In this document: in pieces, positions 1 to 10,979 of the stretch
How the letters are laid out: each line of letters opens with the position of its first letter
Position numbering within the stretch: the first letter of the stretch is position 1
Source: Tamarix chinensis
Taxonomy: Eukaryota > Streptophyta > Magnoliopsida > Caryophyllales > Tamaricaceae
DNA length: 64,000 bases
Direction: 5' to 3'
Assembly: GCA_030549775.1 (NCBI GenBank)
Contig: CM060176.1
Location: forward strand, 100,954,303-101,018,302
Made by a program: the position numbers and the translations under genes
The notes under the pieces: model-generated
The model's input: only the letters and a program-made list of their open reading frames with translations
The model's database searches: none
What the model was told of the DNA's origin: nothing

Positions 1-719
1 GAGTTGGTTTGAATCTCAATGAATAGAAATTGAATGAAAATGACAAAATTGGGTAATTCACAGAAATGAGTTTTTTCCGCAAAAGGAAAAAATGATTAAC
101 AAATGGTTTAAAAGGGTACATATGGATGAAGAATCATTTTATAAATTCAAATATAAAAATATTTAACTTTAAAATTCGTTTGGAGCTAAAATGGATTAAA
201 ACAGAGAAATCAGCAAAAATTGTTTGTCGTAAAAAATGGAAATTACTTCGAATTTATGATTAAGAAGGAATGGACGAACTTAAAGGTTTCGGGACTCTTG
301 TCTAACATTAGAATATTTTTATAAGTAAAAAGAATTTTTGGACAAGCCAAAACAAATGAAAAATGGGTTAGAACCAAAAATCATATAAATTATAATTTTG
401 CACAAATGCCTAAAATATTTCCACAAGGGAATAAATAGTTAGCAGAAGGCTTGAAAATGATAAAAAAAAATTTGAATGAAAGAAAAAATTGGGAACCATT
501 TTTATAAATGAGTTAAAAGTTTAGAATGAGTTAAAATTAATAAAAACAACACGATTTGAGAAATCAAGCAAATATACAATTTTTCATAAATGAATAAAAA
601 AATTGCCTAAAAACCTCAAATTTAATATCAATAGCTTGGAAAACTATGGTAGAATTTTTTTAAGTAGATTACGAGCCTAATTACATAGCAATTAAGGCTT
701 AAAAAAATTGGGCTACTAC
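1..719. other. AT-rich intergenic DNA
   Basis: I see no gene, no terminal repeats and no coding frame here. The stretch is rich in A runs and in short words such as aaaatt and aaatga, and reads as ordinary decayed plant intergenic DNA. Confidence 0.5.
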
Positions 720-1262
720 AATATGTTTCATATTTTACGTTGGTATAATACCATCGGATGCCGGATATTTCACCATGATATTATCTATTTTTCATTATGA
801 TATGCTTGATGTTTCATTATTATATACTCCATGTTTCACCACTTTGTACCTAATGTCTCACCATAATAGTCTTTATAATATTATATGCCTAATATGTCAC
901 CACATTATTCTCTATGTTTTATCACAATGTGCTCAATGTTTTATCATACTTTGATAGGTATTTTGTCATTAATAGTCATTAATTCCATTTTATGTATGAT
1001 GTTTCACCATAATATTCTCCATGTTTCACCACAATATATTACATATTTTACCATTATATGCTCCATAGTTCACTATGTTATACTTAATGCCTTCCATAAC
1101 AATTATTATACCATCGTATGTCTAGTGATCCACCACGATATTTTCTATGTTTCACCCCTATATGATCCATGCTTTGTCATGTTATGCTAGGTATTTCACC
1201 ATTAATAGTCTATAATATCATTGTATGACTAGTGTTTTACCAAAATATTCTCCAGTCATGAA
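720..1262. repeat. degenerate tandem repeat, about 24-bp subunits in about 120-bp blocks
   Basis: The motif tgtttcaccataatattctc recurs in many variants about every 24 bases. A larger block that opens with a word like ccatcgtatgtctagtg recurs near 751, 881, 992, 1112 and 1218, so the array has higher-order units of roughly 110-130 bp. Copies are diverged with small indels, which indicates an old array. A 101-codon open frame at 885-1190 is only the translation of this repeat (His, Ile, Tyr and Phe rich) and is not a gene. Confidence 0.7.
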
Positions 1263-2239
1263 CATTATGATATTATTTTTGTTATTTTTCTAATAATCCT
1301 ACTAAGGGATGTTTTTTTTTCAAATACTAACGTCATTTATATATATAGTATGCATAGTATATCAGGTTACACAATAGAAATTGCAACCTGTATAAAATAT
1401 TAGTTCAAAAAAGATGAACCAAATGTAATCCAAACCTAATACGGATTCAAATATATCAAGCTCTAGAAAATTATTGACTAATGATGCACAAGGACAGGCA
1501 TTGGGGCAGGAATGAGGAAAAATTAATCATTGAATTTTTTTTAAAAAAATGAAGATGGAAGAAACAATAAAAAAAATATGCACATATTAATTTTATAGAA
1601 AGATCTACATATAGTAACTCTAAAAAATAATAGCATAATAGTCATCCATTATGTATTGATTAATAAATGTATTATACTCACTTTTTTATTCTACTATACT
1701 ATTTGAACTAGTATTATACACCAACCCAAATAAGATCCAATACAATAAATCATTTTCTTAAAATAAAAACCCTAATACTAACCTAAACTTGAGATCATAA
1801 ACAGATGCTTGCGAAGTCAAAGAAAAAAAGAGGAGCAACTAGCTTTGTCTCTCTCGATACATTAAGTTGTCCTTTTTTCACTTCCTTTTCCTCTCTTTTA
1901 TTCTTCATATTGTCTCTTCTAACTATTAAATCATATAGTAATAAAATAATCCTTAACTATTCCTTTCTCATCCCTCTTTTTCCTTCTACTATACGTTATT
2001 GTCTTCTCTTCTCCTCCCTCTATATTTGTTCTCTCCTCTCAAGTTTTATGGTAGAATTAGGAGCAGTAGAGAATGGTGATGAAATGTAACCCAACCATTG
2101 AAGTTTGTTTAGAATTTTTATTTTTATTTTAGAAGAGCATTATTTCCTAGAATTTTCACCATTTTTGAGTTCGTTCCTATCCTGCGGACATCTTTGAGGT
2201 GCAATACAACTATAATTAGTCATCATTGTGCTTCAATGT
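1263..2239. other. AT-rich intergenic DNA with a pyrimidine-rich patch
   Basis: I see no supported gene. A CT-rich patch near 1850-2050 opens a 94-codon frame, but its Ser/Leu/Phe composition is what CT-rich DNA gives in any frame. No repeat boundaries are evident. Confidence 0.4.
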
Positions 2240-2400
2240 TGTTATCCTATCATTCAAGCTACAAGACTATGGCATTGCTTGATCCAATTGTACTTAGCAT
2301 TCTCTTTGATGATGTTACCATTTACTCTAGTTAAATTTTATCTAAATGACATCTTTATAGTATTGCCAATTAGCTTACTCATGCCAAATAGGTTGCATGC
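2240..2400 (+). repeat. dispersed repeat fragment, family shared with 7310-7450
   Basis: Words such as catccaattg/gatccaattg, accatttactctagt and gccaattagct occur in the same order here and at about 7310-7440, with substitutions and short indels between them. This is a diverged copy of a non-coding dispersed element with no recognised ends. The 75-codon frame starting at 2228 lies on this repeat and is not supported as a gene. Confidence 0.5.
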
Positions 2401-4580
2401 GTCAGGTTTGGGTTACAACATTTTGGGTTGGGTTAAAATCATATTTGTTATGTAACTGGATAAATTTCCAAGTTGGGTACATTCGAGCTTGGGTTCAATA
2501 CGGGTTTGTGATGAACTAGGTAAGGTTGTAGTTGGGCTGGGTTAAGAAAACGTCAAGTCAGATAAAGGTCTAACCCATAAGATTTCTTTAAATTTAGGTT
2601 TGATTCGAGTCTATATACTCCAAGTCAAATCGGGTTTGATTTGAGTCAATGAACTCTAGCTTGGATTAAGTTTGAGTCAGGTGAATTAAGCTCATAATAA
2701 AAATAAAAATTGCTTTTTATTAATTTAATATGGGAAATAAGTTAAATTTTATAATTTATTATTATTAGTTTGCTCATTATAATAATTATAATAATACTAT
2801 GTGTAATAATAACAAATTATTATCATAACATATGTAATATTAATCATCATCATCATAGTTATTATTATAAATATAGTGATAAAGTCTAATATTTCCAATA
2901 TTTTTACCATGTTTCACCTTTTATTATTTTGTCATTTTATGTGATTTACTTTCATCTTGGGCTTGCTAACTCCTTATTCATGTGTATTGTTCTCCTTGTA
3001 TGTTATGTAGGAAATATTGGAGCCTATCATGGATTTTAAATATAGTGAGAGTCATGGAGATTATGGAAAGAAACTACATGACCTCCTTGTATCCTACAAC
3101 ACGGGGATATTGAAGTGCAGAAGAAAACACACTAAAAATTAAGCCTGTGAGCCCAACACAACTTATTGATGTTACCCCTAAATGATCATGTGGATTTTCA
3201 ACATCATATTTGACTTTTGTCTCCTACACAACTTGGTTATGTTGAGATACATATTATGGGATTTTTATTACTTAGTTTTCCTCTCCTCTCTTTTATGCTA
3301 CATTCCCTAAGTTGGATTTTTCTTTGCAATTTGTGATCTTCAATTCTGAGGAATTAAAGCACTATTTCTAGGTTTCAACATATGGTTACATCTTCTAATT
3401 TACGTCTCTTCATTCTCTTTGTTATGATCATGTCTCTCTATTTAATTGTTATGCAATTTAAATACATTATGTGTGATTCATAGTGATTCTAGGGTTGAAT
3501 TAAGTTTTACTACAACTATGAATTGATGAATTAATACCGTTATTATCATTAACCACTCAATTTTACATTATTTAATTACTAGTATTTATTTATTAGGGTT
3601 TTGATCAACCAATCATTGATTTAATTTAATTGACTTGTTAATTTGAATTAAAAGGTTAAATTGATGTCAGAAAATAGTTGATCACAAAAATTGTTTGGTA
3701 ATTTTTAATAACATATTTAACTAATAGGAACTAAATGAGTTTAACATAGGTTGTCACTATGAAAATAGATTAGTAAACTGATTTAGACACGAATTTTAGT
3801 TGTTGAAAGTAGTGATACTTATAATAGCCATTTCTAATGAATTGAACGGTTTGATTCATGATTTATTTGATTTGTTAACTCATATTGGAGTCATAACCAA
3901 AGTTTGATCATAGACTCTTCTCATTTGTTGAAGTTCGTCATTATCATCATCATCTAGTATTTACATTATTTTCTGCTTTTATAATTGAAATCACCAATTC
4001 AATTGCTCTAGCTTGTTATAAGTAATGAAAATCAATAATTAACGACCAAATATTTATGGATATAACCTTGTATCGCAACAACATTTGTGCACTTGCAGAT
4101 TTGGGTGAACATATAGTTATAACTATTAATATAAATATAATTATAATTATTTTTATGATTGCTATGAAGGATATAATTATTATATTATTATTATGTTTAA
4201 AAATATAATAATACTAATATTTATTATTTTTAGAAATATAAATTTATTATTATAAATTAGTAATATATATTATAATAATAACTATAATAATCATAAATAT
4301 AATTATAGTTTTATGTTTATATTTATAATAATAATAACAGTACTTAGTATGATCTAATATGATGTGATATATTCGAAATTAATTTGATATGAAATAAAGT
4401 GAATAAAATAGAGTCTTACTATTTTAGTTTTATTTGTTATTGTATGAGTTAAGTATCATATTTTTTAGCACAAAAATTTATTAAGAAAATAGGTTATTGA
4501 TGTTTTGGTTGGATTCTTTTAGGCTGGGTCATTTTAATTCGATTCATTTAGGGGGTGTGGGTTTATGTTTAGGTTTAGGT
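2401..4580. other. intergenic DNA, gggtt-rich patch then AT-rich
   Basis: From about 2400 to 2690 many variants of gggttgggtt and gagtcaagt occur, suggesting a decayed simple repeat. The rest is AT-rich with short ATT/ATA microsatellites near 2750-2870 and 4120-4340. Around 3000-4110 a run of non-coding sequence ends in words resembling a retroelement leader (cgcaacaac ... gtgcacttgcag), but no LTR pair, primer site or coding domain could be found. Confidence 0.4.
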
Positions 4581-4881
4581 TGGATATAATATCCCCAGGT
4601 TAGTGGTAGATAACAGAGGCTTAAAAGGATTAACAAGATTACCTATATTAACAAAATATATCTTTTTTCAAATAATTTATCCTTAAAGAATTTTAAAGTT
4701 AAGCGTGATTGACATAGATCAATTTAATGATGGGTGAAATCTTAGAGAGTTTCCTAAAATGTGTGTGAGTAAAGACAAAAAGACTCTCAAAACAATTTAT
4801 GTTGATATGTGGGGCCTATCATTGATCTTAAAAGCACTAAAGATTAATTATCGATGACCCATATGGGGTTGGAGTGTTACA
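4581..4881 (+). repeat. left LTR of the Cassandra-like TRIM
   Basis: This 301-bp repeat aligns along its whole length with 5025-5324, including ttagtggt at the start, the 5S-like block at 4681-4740 and gtgttaca at the end. The 5' TG is followed by gata rather than tata. Confidence 0.75.
4681..4750 (+). other. 5S rRNA-like promoter region in the left LTR
   Basis: The words aaagttaagcgtg and gatgggtga match the conserved core of plant 5S rRNA (aactccgaagttaagcgtgcttg ... ggatgggtgacc, as known for the family). The copy is mutated and is a retroelement part, not a working 5S gene. Confidence 0.7.
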
Positions 4882-5024
4882 AATATTATTAAATAAAAGC
4901 ATCTACCACGAGCTAAAGTTGGGTGCACTAATCCGCCACCTAGCACGATGGTTCTTAAGATAAACTAGAATTGAGATAGTTAGTGGTTAAGAAACAATGA
5001 GGACATTGTGCTTTTGAGTGGGGG

Positions 5025-5324
5025 TGTATATAGTACCTCTAAATTAGTGGTGGATAATGGATACTTAAAAGGAATGATAAGATTACTTATATCAATAAAG
5101 TATACCTTCTTTTTATGAAATTTCTCCTTAAAGAACTTCAAAGTTAAGCATACTTCACTTGAAGTAATTTAAGGATAGGTTACAGCTGAGGAAGTTTTCT
5201 AGGATGTGTGTAAGTGAGGGCAAAACACTTTTGAAAAGACTCATGTTGGTTAATAGGCCAATCATTGATCTTAAAAACTCTATAGATTAACTACCTGTGA
5301 CCCATGTGGGGTTAAGGTATTACA
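5025..5324 (+). repeat. right LTR of the Cassandra-like TRIM
   Basis: This 300-bp copy begins TGTATATAG after a purine-rich tract and ends gtattaca. Its 5S-like block lies at 5126-5195 (cttcaaagttaagca ... ggataggt). Confidence 0.75.
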
Positions 5325-5484
5325 TTGGTTTTGGGTAAGTGTTTCTAGATTGAAACATTTCAAGTGTATGCCATTATCAAGTTCGAAAGTTTGAGCAGGT
5401 TTTAGATTTTGGGTAGGATTTGAATTTTGAGTAAAAATTAGATTCGGGTTGTTTATATGAGTTTAACTTTGCGAGGCATAGTAT

Positions 5485-5790
5485 TAAAAACCTGATCAAA
5501 CCACCCAGTCCAATGGGTGAATCAATGAATTTGTCAGGTCACCGATATAGTTCCATGCAATGATTCTTTAGAATTTAGAACTAGTGAAAATCAATCACAT
5601 CCCTTCCGGACCGGTAAAAAATGATGGACCATTTTAAAACTAGCCAAAAAATCGATCAATAACTTACTAGATTCATATATATATATATTTCATATTTTTA
5701 ACTTAATATGTATTGTTGGTCTAATCAGTCCAAACTACTAATTTAACCACTAAAGGAGTAATGATACCAGATTGATTTTTAAAATTATGT
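5485..5790. mobile_element. possible MITE-like element
   Basis: The segment opens with catagtattaaaaacctgat and closes with a sequence whose reverse complement reads cataattttaaaaatcaatc, giving short imperfect inverted ends. The interior has the accc/ggt-rich words (ccacccagtccaatgggtg) often seen in short plant DNA elements. There is no coding capacity and no clear target duplication. The call is weak. Confidence 0.35.
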
Positions 5791-5799
5791 CTACTTGTG

Positions 5800-6060
5800 T
5801 TACCATTAGCCTTGCATGGTATTCTATTTTAGTTTGTTATATGTGAACTTTTTATGGTGATGTTATATGGTATAAATTAATTATCATATATTTGGTGTCC
5901 ACCTTTGCTATTATATAAAGCTATACACGTACATGTTGAAGGCAAAGAAACATTAATCAAAGAATCCCTACTACCGGTCTATAACTATAATTGTAACCTA
6001 TATCTTTCCTTCTATTTTCAATAGGCTCCTCTGCTCAAAAATGGGAAAGTACACCATTAT
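5800..6060 (+). repeat. dispersed repeat copy, family shared with 7430-7660
   Basis: The run ggcaaagaa, attaatcaaagaatccctac and ttctattttcaatagg recurs in the same order at 7560-7650 (ggcaaagaagaattcattaa, agaatccctac). Preceding parts (accattagccttgcatggtattct against accattagtgtagcatgttattct) also correspond, so both are diverged copies of one element. Confidence 0.55.
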
Positions 6061-7300
6061 ACCAACCATTTGGTGCTTTTTTATAAAGCACCAAAGTCCA
6101 AAGATGCAATGTTACCCCAATATAAATTCCTAGCGTAATTTTTCAAGCTAGAATGAGACTTTACTTCCACATAAAACACCCTCTTTGAAATTGTTTGAAA
6201 GCAACAACCCTGCACATTGTCGTGAATGAAATCCTTCAATGCCTCATCCCACAAAATTTCATCGAAATCCCTAGTTCCTCTAGCTACTTAGGAATAAACC
6301 TCTACCTAAACTTGACGTTACCCTACCTGGTCCAAATAACTAGGCCTAAAAGTGTTAGTTGAACACCTTCAATGTCTTGAACCTATGGAATAAATTTTCT
6401 AAGTATAATGATATTTTGAACTTCCCTCCACCCTATATGAGCATTGATTAGATATGATTGGATTTTATCTGACCAGCCATGCTTTAAGCTAGTTCATTTG
6501 AATACATGAAACCATCAAATTTCCTTGTAATTAGCCTTGACACAAATTATTGAGTGGTGATTTGGTCCATCTTTCTTCTTCAAACATCATGCTACTCTTT
6601 TAAGCTCACCTAAACAAGCCCACTAGCTGAATGTGTCTATATTTAAAAAAATATACAATTGGGTCACTAATCTCTCCCTGATGCCATACTAAAAAAAATA
6701 CATATCTTAGCTTAAACTTCCTATTCAATGTGAGTTACCATCCTTTGCCCTGCTACCATCTCAAATGTTTTTGTCCTAACAAAGATTGTCGAGGATAAGC
6801 TCCAAAACTAGAGAGCTCCCTTCAATTATATAAGCCAAATTAAATCTCCCACACCCACCACCAAAGCCACCCTTATTCTCTATCTTCTTCTTTTTCATTT
6901 TTTGATCAAAAGGAAATTGTTATATATACTTTAGTACAAATATTACATGGGTTATGAATACCCGTTACATCATTACAAAATAACTTCAAAACGAAAGAAA
7001 GACAATTATTATAAAAAATAAAATAAAAACTTACTATTTCTCCCTCTAATTCCTTCATCATAGAAATGCCCAAGCCTATCAAAAACTTTATGGTGCTTAA
7101 CTCCAATGGAATTGTTGAATTGAAAATCACAAGGGATATGTTATTACTGCCCAACTTGCTGACCTACCACTCAGGCTACAACATTATGTGTATGTTAGTT
7201 ATTTTGCTATCTTTAGAAAATAAATTTACTAAAAATAATATAAAATTTGAAAATTTGTTGTAAAAAAATAATTGTTGGAACATAAAACTCTCAACCAAAC
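6061..7300. other. intergenic DNA, nothing recognised
   Basis: I see no supported gene, repeat ends or RNA. Two overlapping short frames at 6906-7263 on opposite strands have no recognisable motif. Confidence 0.4.
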
Positions 7301-7309
7301 ATACTTAAT

Positions 7310-7660
7310 GACACCACCTCATCCAATTGTGCTCAACCCACTTTATCATTAGATTATCATTTACTCTAGTCAAATGTTACCTAAAAGGCATATGTTGTAG
7401 TTCCCAATTAGCTGACTCGTGATACCATTAGTGTAGCATGTTATTCTCATTTATTTTTTCATGCCTATTTTTAAGATGAAGTTATTCAGTATGACAAGGA
7501 TTACTATATAGTTGCTATATGTTGTTGCTATAATATAAAGTAAGGTTTGTACGTGTTAAAGGCAAAGAAGAATTCATTAAAGAATCCCTACTTAGTACTG
7601 CTCAATAACTTTCTCCCTACTCTTTCACTCTATTTTTAGAAGTTTTTCCTACTTAAAAGC
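7310..7660 (+). repeat. most complete copy of the dispersed repeat
   Basis: The first half matches 2280-2380 (tccaattgtgctcaa, tttactctagtcaaatg, ccaattagctgactc). The second half matches 5805-6040 (accattag, ggcaaagaa, aaagaatccctac). It therefore links the two fragments as parts of one non-coding family. No termini or coding frame were found. Confidence 0.5.
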
Positions 7661-8953
7661 AGGCAAATACATAATTTTTCCCATCAAAACTAGTGCTTGT
7701 CTAGATTGAAGTATGAAGCTTAAGTTAGAGCATATACATCTTGCAATTTTGGTAAAAATCAAGTCAAATCATTTTTTTTAAATATCTCAATTTAAACTAA
7801 ACAATATTCTTATGTTTAATTGAATTTGCTATACACTTTATAGTTTATACAAGTTAGACTCTAATATCTATTTTATATAAAACTTGTTGGTGTGATTACA
7901 ATCCTAACAAGAAATGATTTGTGAATGACAATTAACACATAGAATTGATCAGTCTTAAATTTATAATTTCTAAATATGGTTGTTCTCATACAAATACCAA
8001 GCTAAGTTAAGTCAATTCTATATTTAAAGTCTTTGTATTGATTTTTAAATAAATAATTGATCAAGTTTAACTAATTTCCACTTGCCAATATTTTTCAAAA
8101 CAACAACAACAACAACAATAATAATAATAATAATAATAATAATAATTATTATTATTATTATTATTATAAATCTTTATTGTGGGTTCTTGAGGTTTGGTAG
8201 TTGGGGACTTCAATCCTTCGTCACCAATCCGAATTCAATCTACATCCATTACAACATCAATTATTATTCTTGCATGATGAATGGACATCCTGTGGGCATT
8301 TAACCCACTCATGCAACATAGTTTGGTTCCTAACTTCCAAGCATCTAAATTCACCCTTTCCATCCTTGGGTTATGAAGCTCTTCTCCCCCAAATGCACTA
8401 ATATATACTCTACTAAAAAAATTATATCTCTTTGTTAGTTTTATAAATAAATAAAAACAAAAAACAAAACAAAAAAAAATCAACTATTTATACTTAATAT
8501 CACAATTTTGTTAACATCAACTATAAATAGATACTAGTATGAAATATGCAAGGGGTATTGTCAACCACAGCCCAACAATAAAGCTCTCTTTGGCAACAAA
8601 ATTTTCTATAAACCTATTTATGTTTCGCTGTCTACTACTAATAATCTTATTATTTATCACAAGAAAAAATTAAATTTTATAAAACAAATGACAAAAAAAG
8701 GGGGGTCAAAACATACATTCCAAAAAGTCCATATATGCCTTCATTTCATATCCAAAATCATTAGAAGCATTAGTCTAAAGATAATCGAACCAAAAATCAC
8801 CAGCGCCGCAAGTAAATCGGTAACAACAGCACTGACGCTAGCAAAGAATATTTACATCAACCGTTGCTTTGTCCACTTATTATCTAAAGTTAGATATCAT
8901 GCCCATTGATGAATGTATAAGATATATGTGATAATGTTAAACGGCTAACTTGT
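7661..8953. other. intergenic DNA downstream of the BRCT gene, with a microsatellite
   Basis: A compound (AAC)n-(AAT)n-(ATT)n microsatellite lies at 8097-8167, in which the AAT and ATT halves are self-complementary. Nothing else is recognised. Short open frames at 8082-8483 are translations of this repeat and its flank. Confidence 0.5.
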
Positions 8954-8959
8954 TTTATT
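8954..8959 (-). terminator. poly(A) signal of the GNAT-BRCT gene
   Basis: AATAAA on the minus strand, in the context acataaataaaac, about 52 bases after the stop codon at 9011. This is a plausible plant near-upstream element, judged from position and motif only. Confidence 0.5.
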
Positions 8960-9010
8960 TATGTTTCTGGGGTGAATTAAAGTAGTTACAACTTACAAGC
9001 TGATATATCC

Positions 9011-10979
9011 TCAAAGCGATGCGGCAAAACGAGGAGCCTCCAGGTCGAGTTCTTGTTTCATGATGCAGCTCATCAACCAATCAGTGGAGAAAGTTCGTAT
9101 TCCTCTCCTCGCAGCTAATAATGCTTCCACCATGTCCTCTTCACATGCCACTATAATAGTTCTTGAGTTGTCATATATCTCGTCCAGTTGGCAAACAACC
9201 TAAATTTGGGCCAAAATGTTAATGCTACAAATATGATGAAAACTAAGCGCCCCAAAACAATATTGCATAAGAAGTAATCAGCCCAAAAGCTCAATGTCTT
9301 AAACTACCAAACCGTCGATGAATCGGTTCATCCAAAAGTTAATACACACACACACATATATGGTCCGATATATAATTCTCTCTCTCACTGATGGACAGAT
9401 GGTGGACATTAACAAAGGTGTGGCTTATTATTGTAACTACATGCAAAACTCTTTTCCAAATTAAATGTTGGATCTTTCATATAATCGGAGAGATGAACAG
9501 CCTAAAATGTTAAATCTAGCCTCATGTTTTCTTTTGCAGACAAAATGAACCTTCTTTTCTGGAAGAGAATCATGTTGTAGCTTTTTCAGATTAAATGTAA
9601 GGTATGAAGTACCTGTCAATCAAGCATGGCTTAAAGCTACTTAGAACAGTTAACGATTTACTCAGAAATAAAATAAAAAAAAAGATGGAACAAGTATCAA
9701 AAATCAAAAACTAAGGTGGAAGATGAAACTTTTACCTGCCACCTTCTTAGTTGGAAAACCTGCAGCAGAACTAATCTTAAAGACCCCAACATAACAGATC
9801 ACTACTCACAAACTCTCATTTATCAGCTCCATCAAAAATGAATTTTCTAAACTTTTTGTTGTTGGGCAAGTTAAACTAATGTCAAAGAGTACATGTGAAA
9901 ACTAATGTTACATGGGAATAGGTTCACGTATCATATAACCATAATGGTGTCTGTTCACCTAGCAGAAATGCTGATTTAAGAAATTTCAGAACACAAAAAC
10001 ACAGGAGAAATTTCAGAAGGTAAAAACAAAGGAATGATGCTCCAAAAGAACGACAACATTTTACAGCTCTTTCATCTGACTCTCAGGTCTCAGCGACAAA
10101 GAGCTCAGTTAGATAGCTCGGCAAGAAAAGTAATTGTGATTACATGTAAGTTTACTTTAACCTGACTCCCAGTTCATCACGGTTTATGTAACAAGGGATT
10201 CCTAGACATTATAGCAAAGAAATATCATCATGGAATAAGAAATAAGAATTCTAGAGATCAAAATAAGGCATACAGGAAGAGGGCGCCTCTGAAATTAAAA
10301 AAACTTACTTTACCACCAGCTGACTTGACAATAGCTGACAGTGTCTGCAGAGGGGGTTGCACATGAGTAGTAAGATACACGCAATAACCTTTCATCAACG
10401 CTTGAGGATTTTTTTTAGCTCTGAGCACCGCCCTTTCTAAATCAATGCTGAACTTCATTAAATAATCATCGTCTTTCAAAATGAAGGGCAATTCATCTGA
10501 TTTGAAACAAAGTGACAGATAACAGCAGTTATAGGCAGTAGCATACATAAATGCACCCTCTTATTATGCAAAACGGATACAAATGAATGCACAATTGTGA
10601 ATTGTTTATACATAATCACTGGATGCAAATTAGACCAGAAAACAACAAAGACTTCCTAAACTAACCTACAAATTTGCCTTCTCGAAAACTTGCCTTCAAC
10701 CAACTAGGTGTGAGTATCCAGGCCCTGTAAAACCAGGAATCATTTGGTTCACCGCATGCTTGAAATTCAAGGATAGTAAAAGCAAGTGCTCCTCATCTTT
10801 AGCAGCCGAATAACAGAACAAAGAGCAAGACAATATTGTACTTCCTTTCAAACTAGAATCAAGACTAACCCTGAACAAAGAGCAGTGCAAAAGTTTAAAG
10901 TCCTTCTAGCCTTTCCTGTCAAAATGTGTGTGCTCAAACTACCTTCAGCTGTGACAGCACCACCGAGCTCTTGTATTAT
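9011..10979 (-). CDS. exons 11-14, tandem BRCT domains and stop
   Basis: Exons of 110, 59, 188 and 189 nt encode residues 484-664. BRCT1 has the Gly-Gly turn at 489-490 and the core Trp at 528 (TPSWLKASF). BRCT2 has Gly-Gly at 600-601 (SAGGK) and the W-x3-C signature at 643-647 (DWLMSC). Exon 14 ends ELDLEAPRFAASL then TGA. Paired BRCT repeats are known phosphoserine-binding modules in DNA-damage proteins. Whether this pair binds phosphopeptide is not shown. Confidence 0.88.

Larger units (their letters stand above)
4581..5324 (+). mobile_element. Cassandra-like TRIM retrotransposon with 5S rRNA-like LTRs
   Basis: Two diverged direct repeats of about 300 bp (4581-4881 and 5025-5324) flank a 143-bp non-coding interior. 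Each has a stretch resembling 5S rRNA around its internal promoter: aaagttaagcgtgattga with the later word gatgggtgaaat in the first copy, and aaagttaagca with ggataggt in the second. 5S-derived sequence inside both LTRs is the known hallmark of Cassandra TRIMs, which encode no protein and depend on other elements. The right LTR starts TGTATAT and ends TTACA. A purine run (gagtggggg, 5016-5024) precedes it as a likely polypurine tract. Possible 5-bp target duplications are taggt (4576-4580) and ttggt (5325-5329), one mismatch. The divergence of the LTRs indicates an old insertion. No clear primer-binding site is left. Confidence 0.8.

Noticed and set aside
885..1190. 101-codon open frame
   Set aside because: It is a translation of the degenerate tandem repeat and has no motif.
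1805..2089. 94-codon open frame starting MLAKSKKKRG
   Set aside because: CT-rich DNA gives Ser/Leu/Phe in any frame. There is no domain and no promoter or splice context.
3000..4130. Possible gypsy or LARD leader sequence
   Set aside because: The words near 4070-4105 look retroelement-like, but no LTR pair, primer site or coding domain could be found.
4681..5195. 5S rRNA genes
   Set aside because: The two 5S-like blocks are mutated and lie in LTRs of a Cassandra-type TRIM. They are not 5S genes.
8082..8483. Three overlapping short frames
   Set aside because: They run through a trinucleotide microsatellite and overlap on both strands.
10921..10942. Possible short intron ending exon 11 at GAAG/gtagtt
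   Set aside because: The implied intron would be only about 27 nt. Reading through keeps the BRCT frame (AEGSLSTHILTGK).
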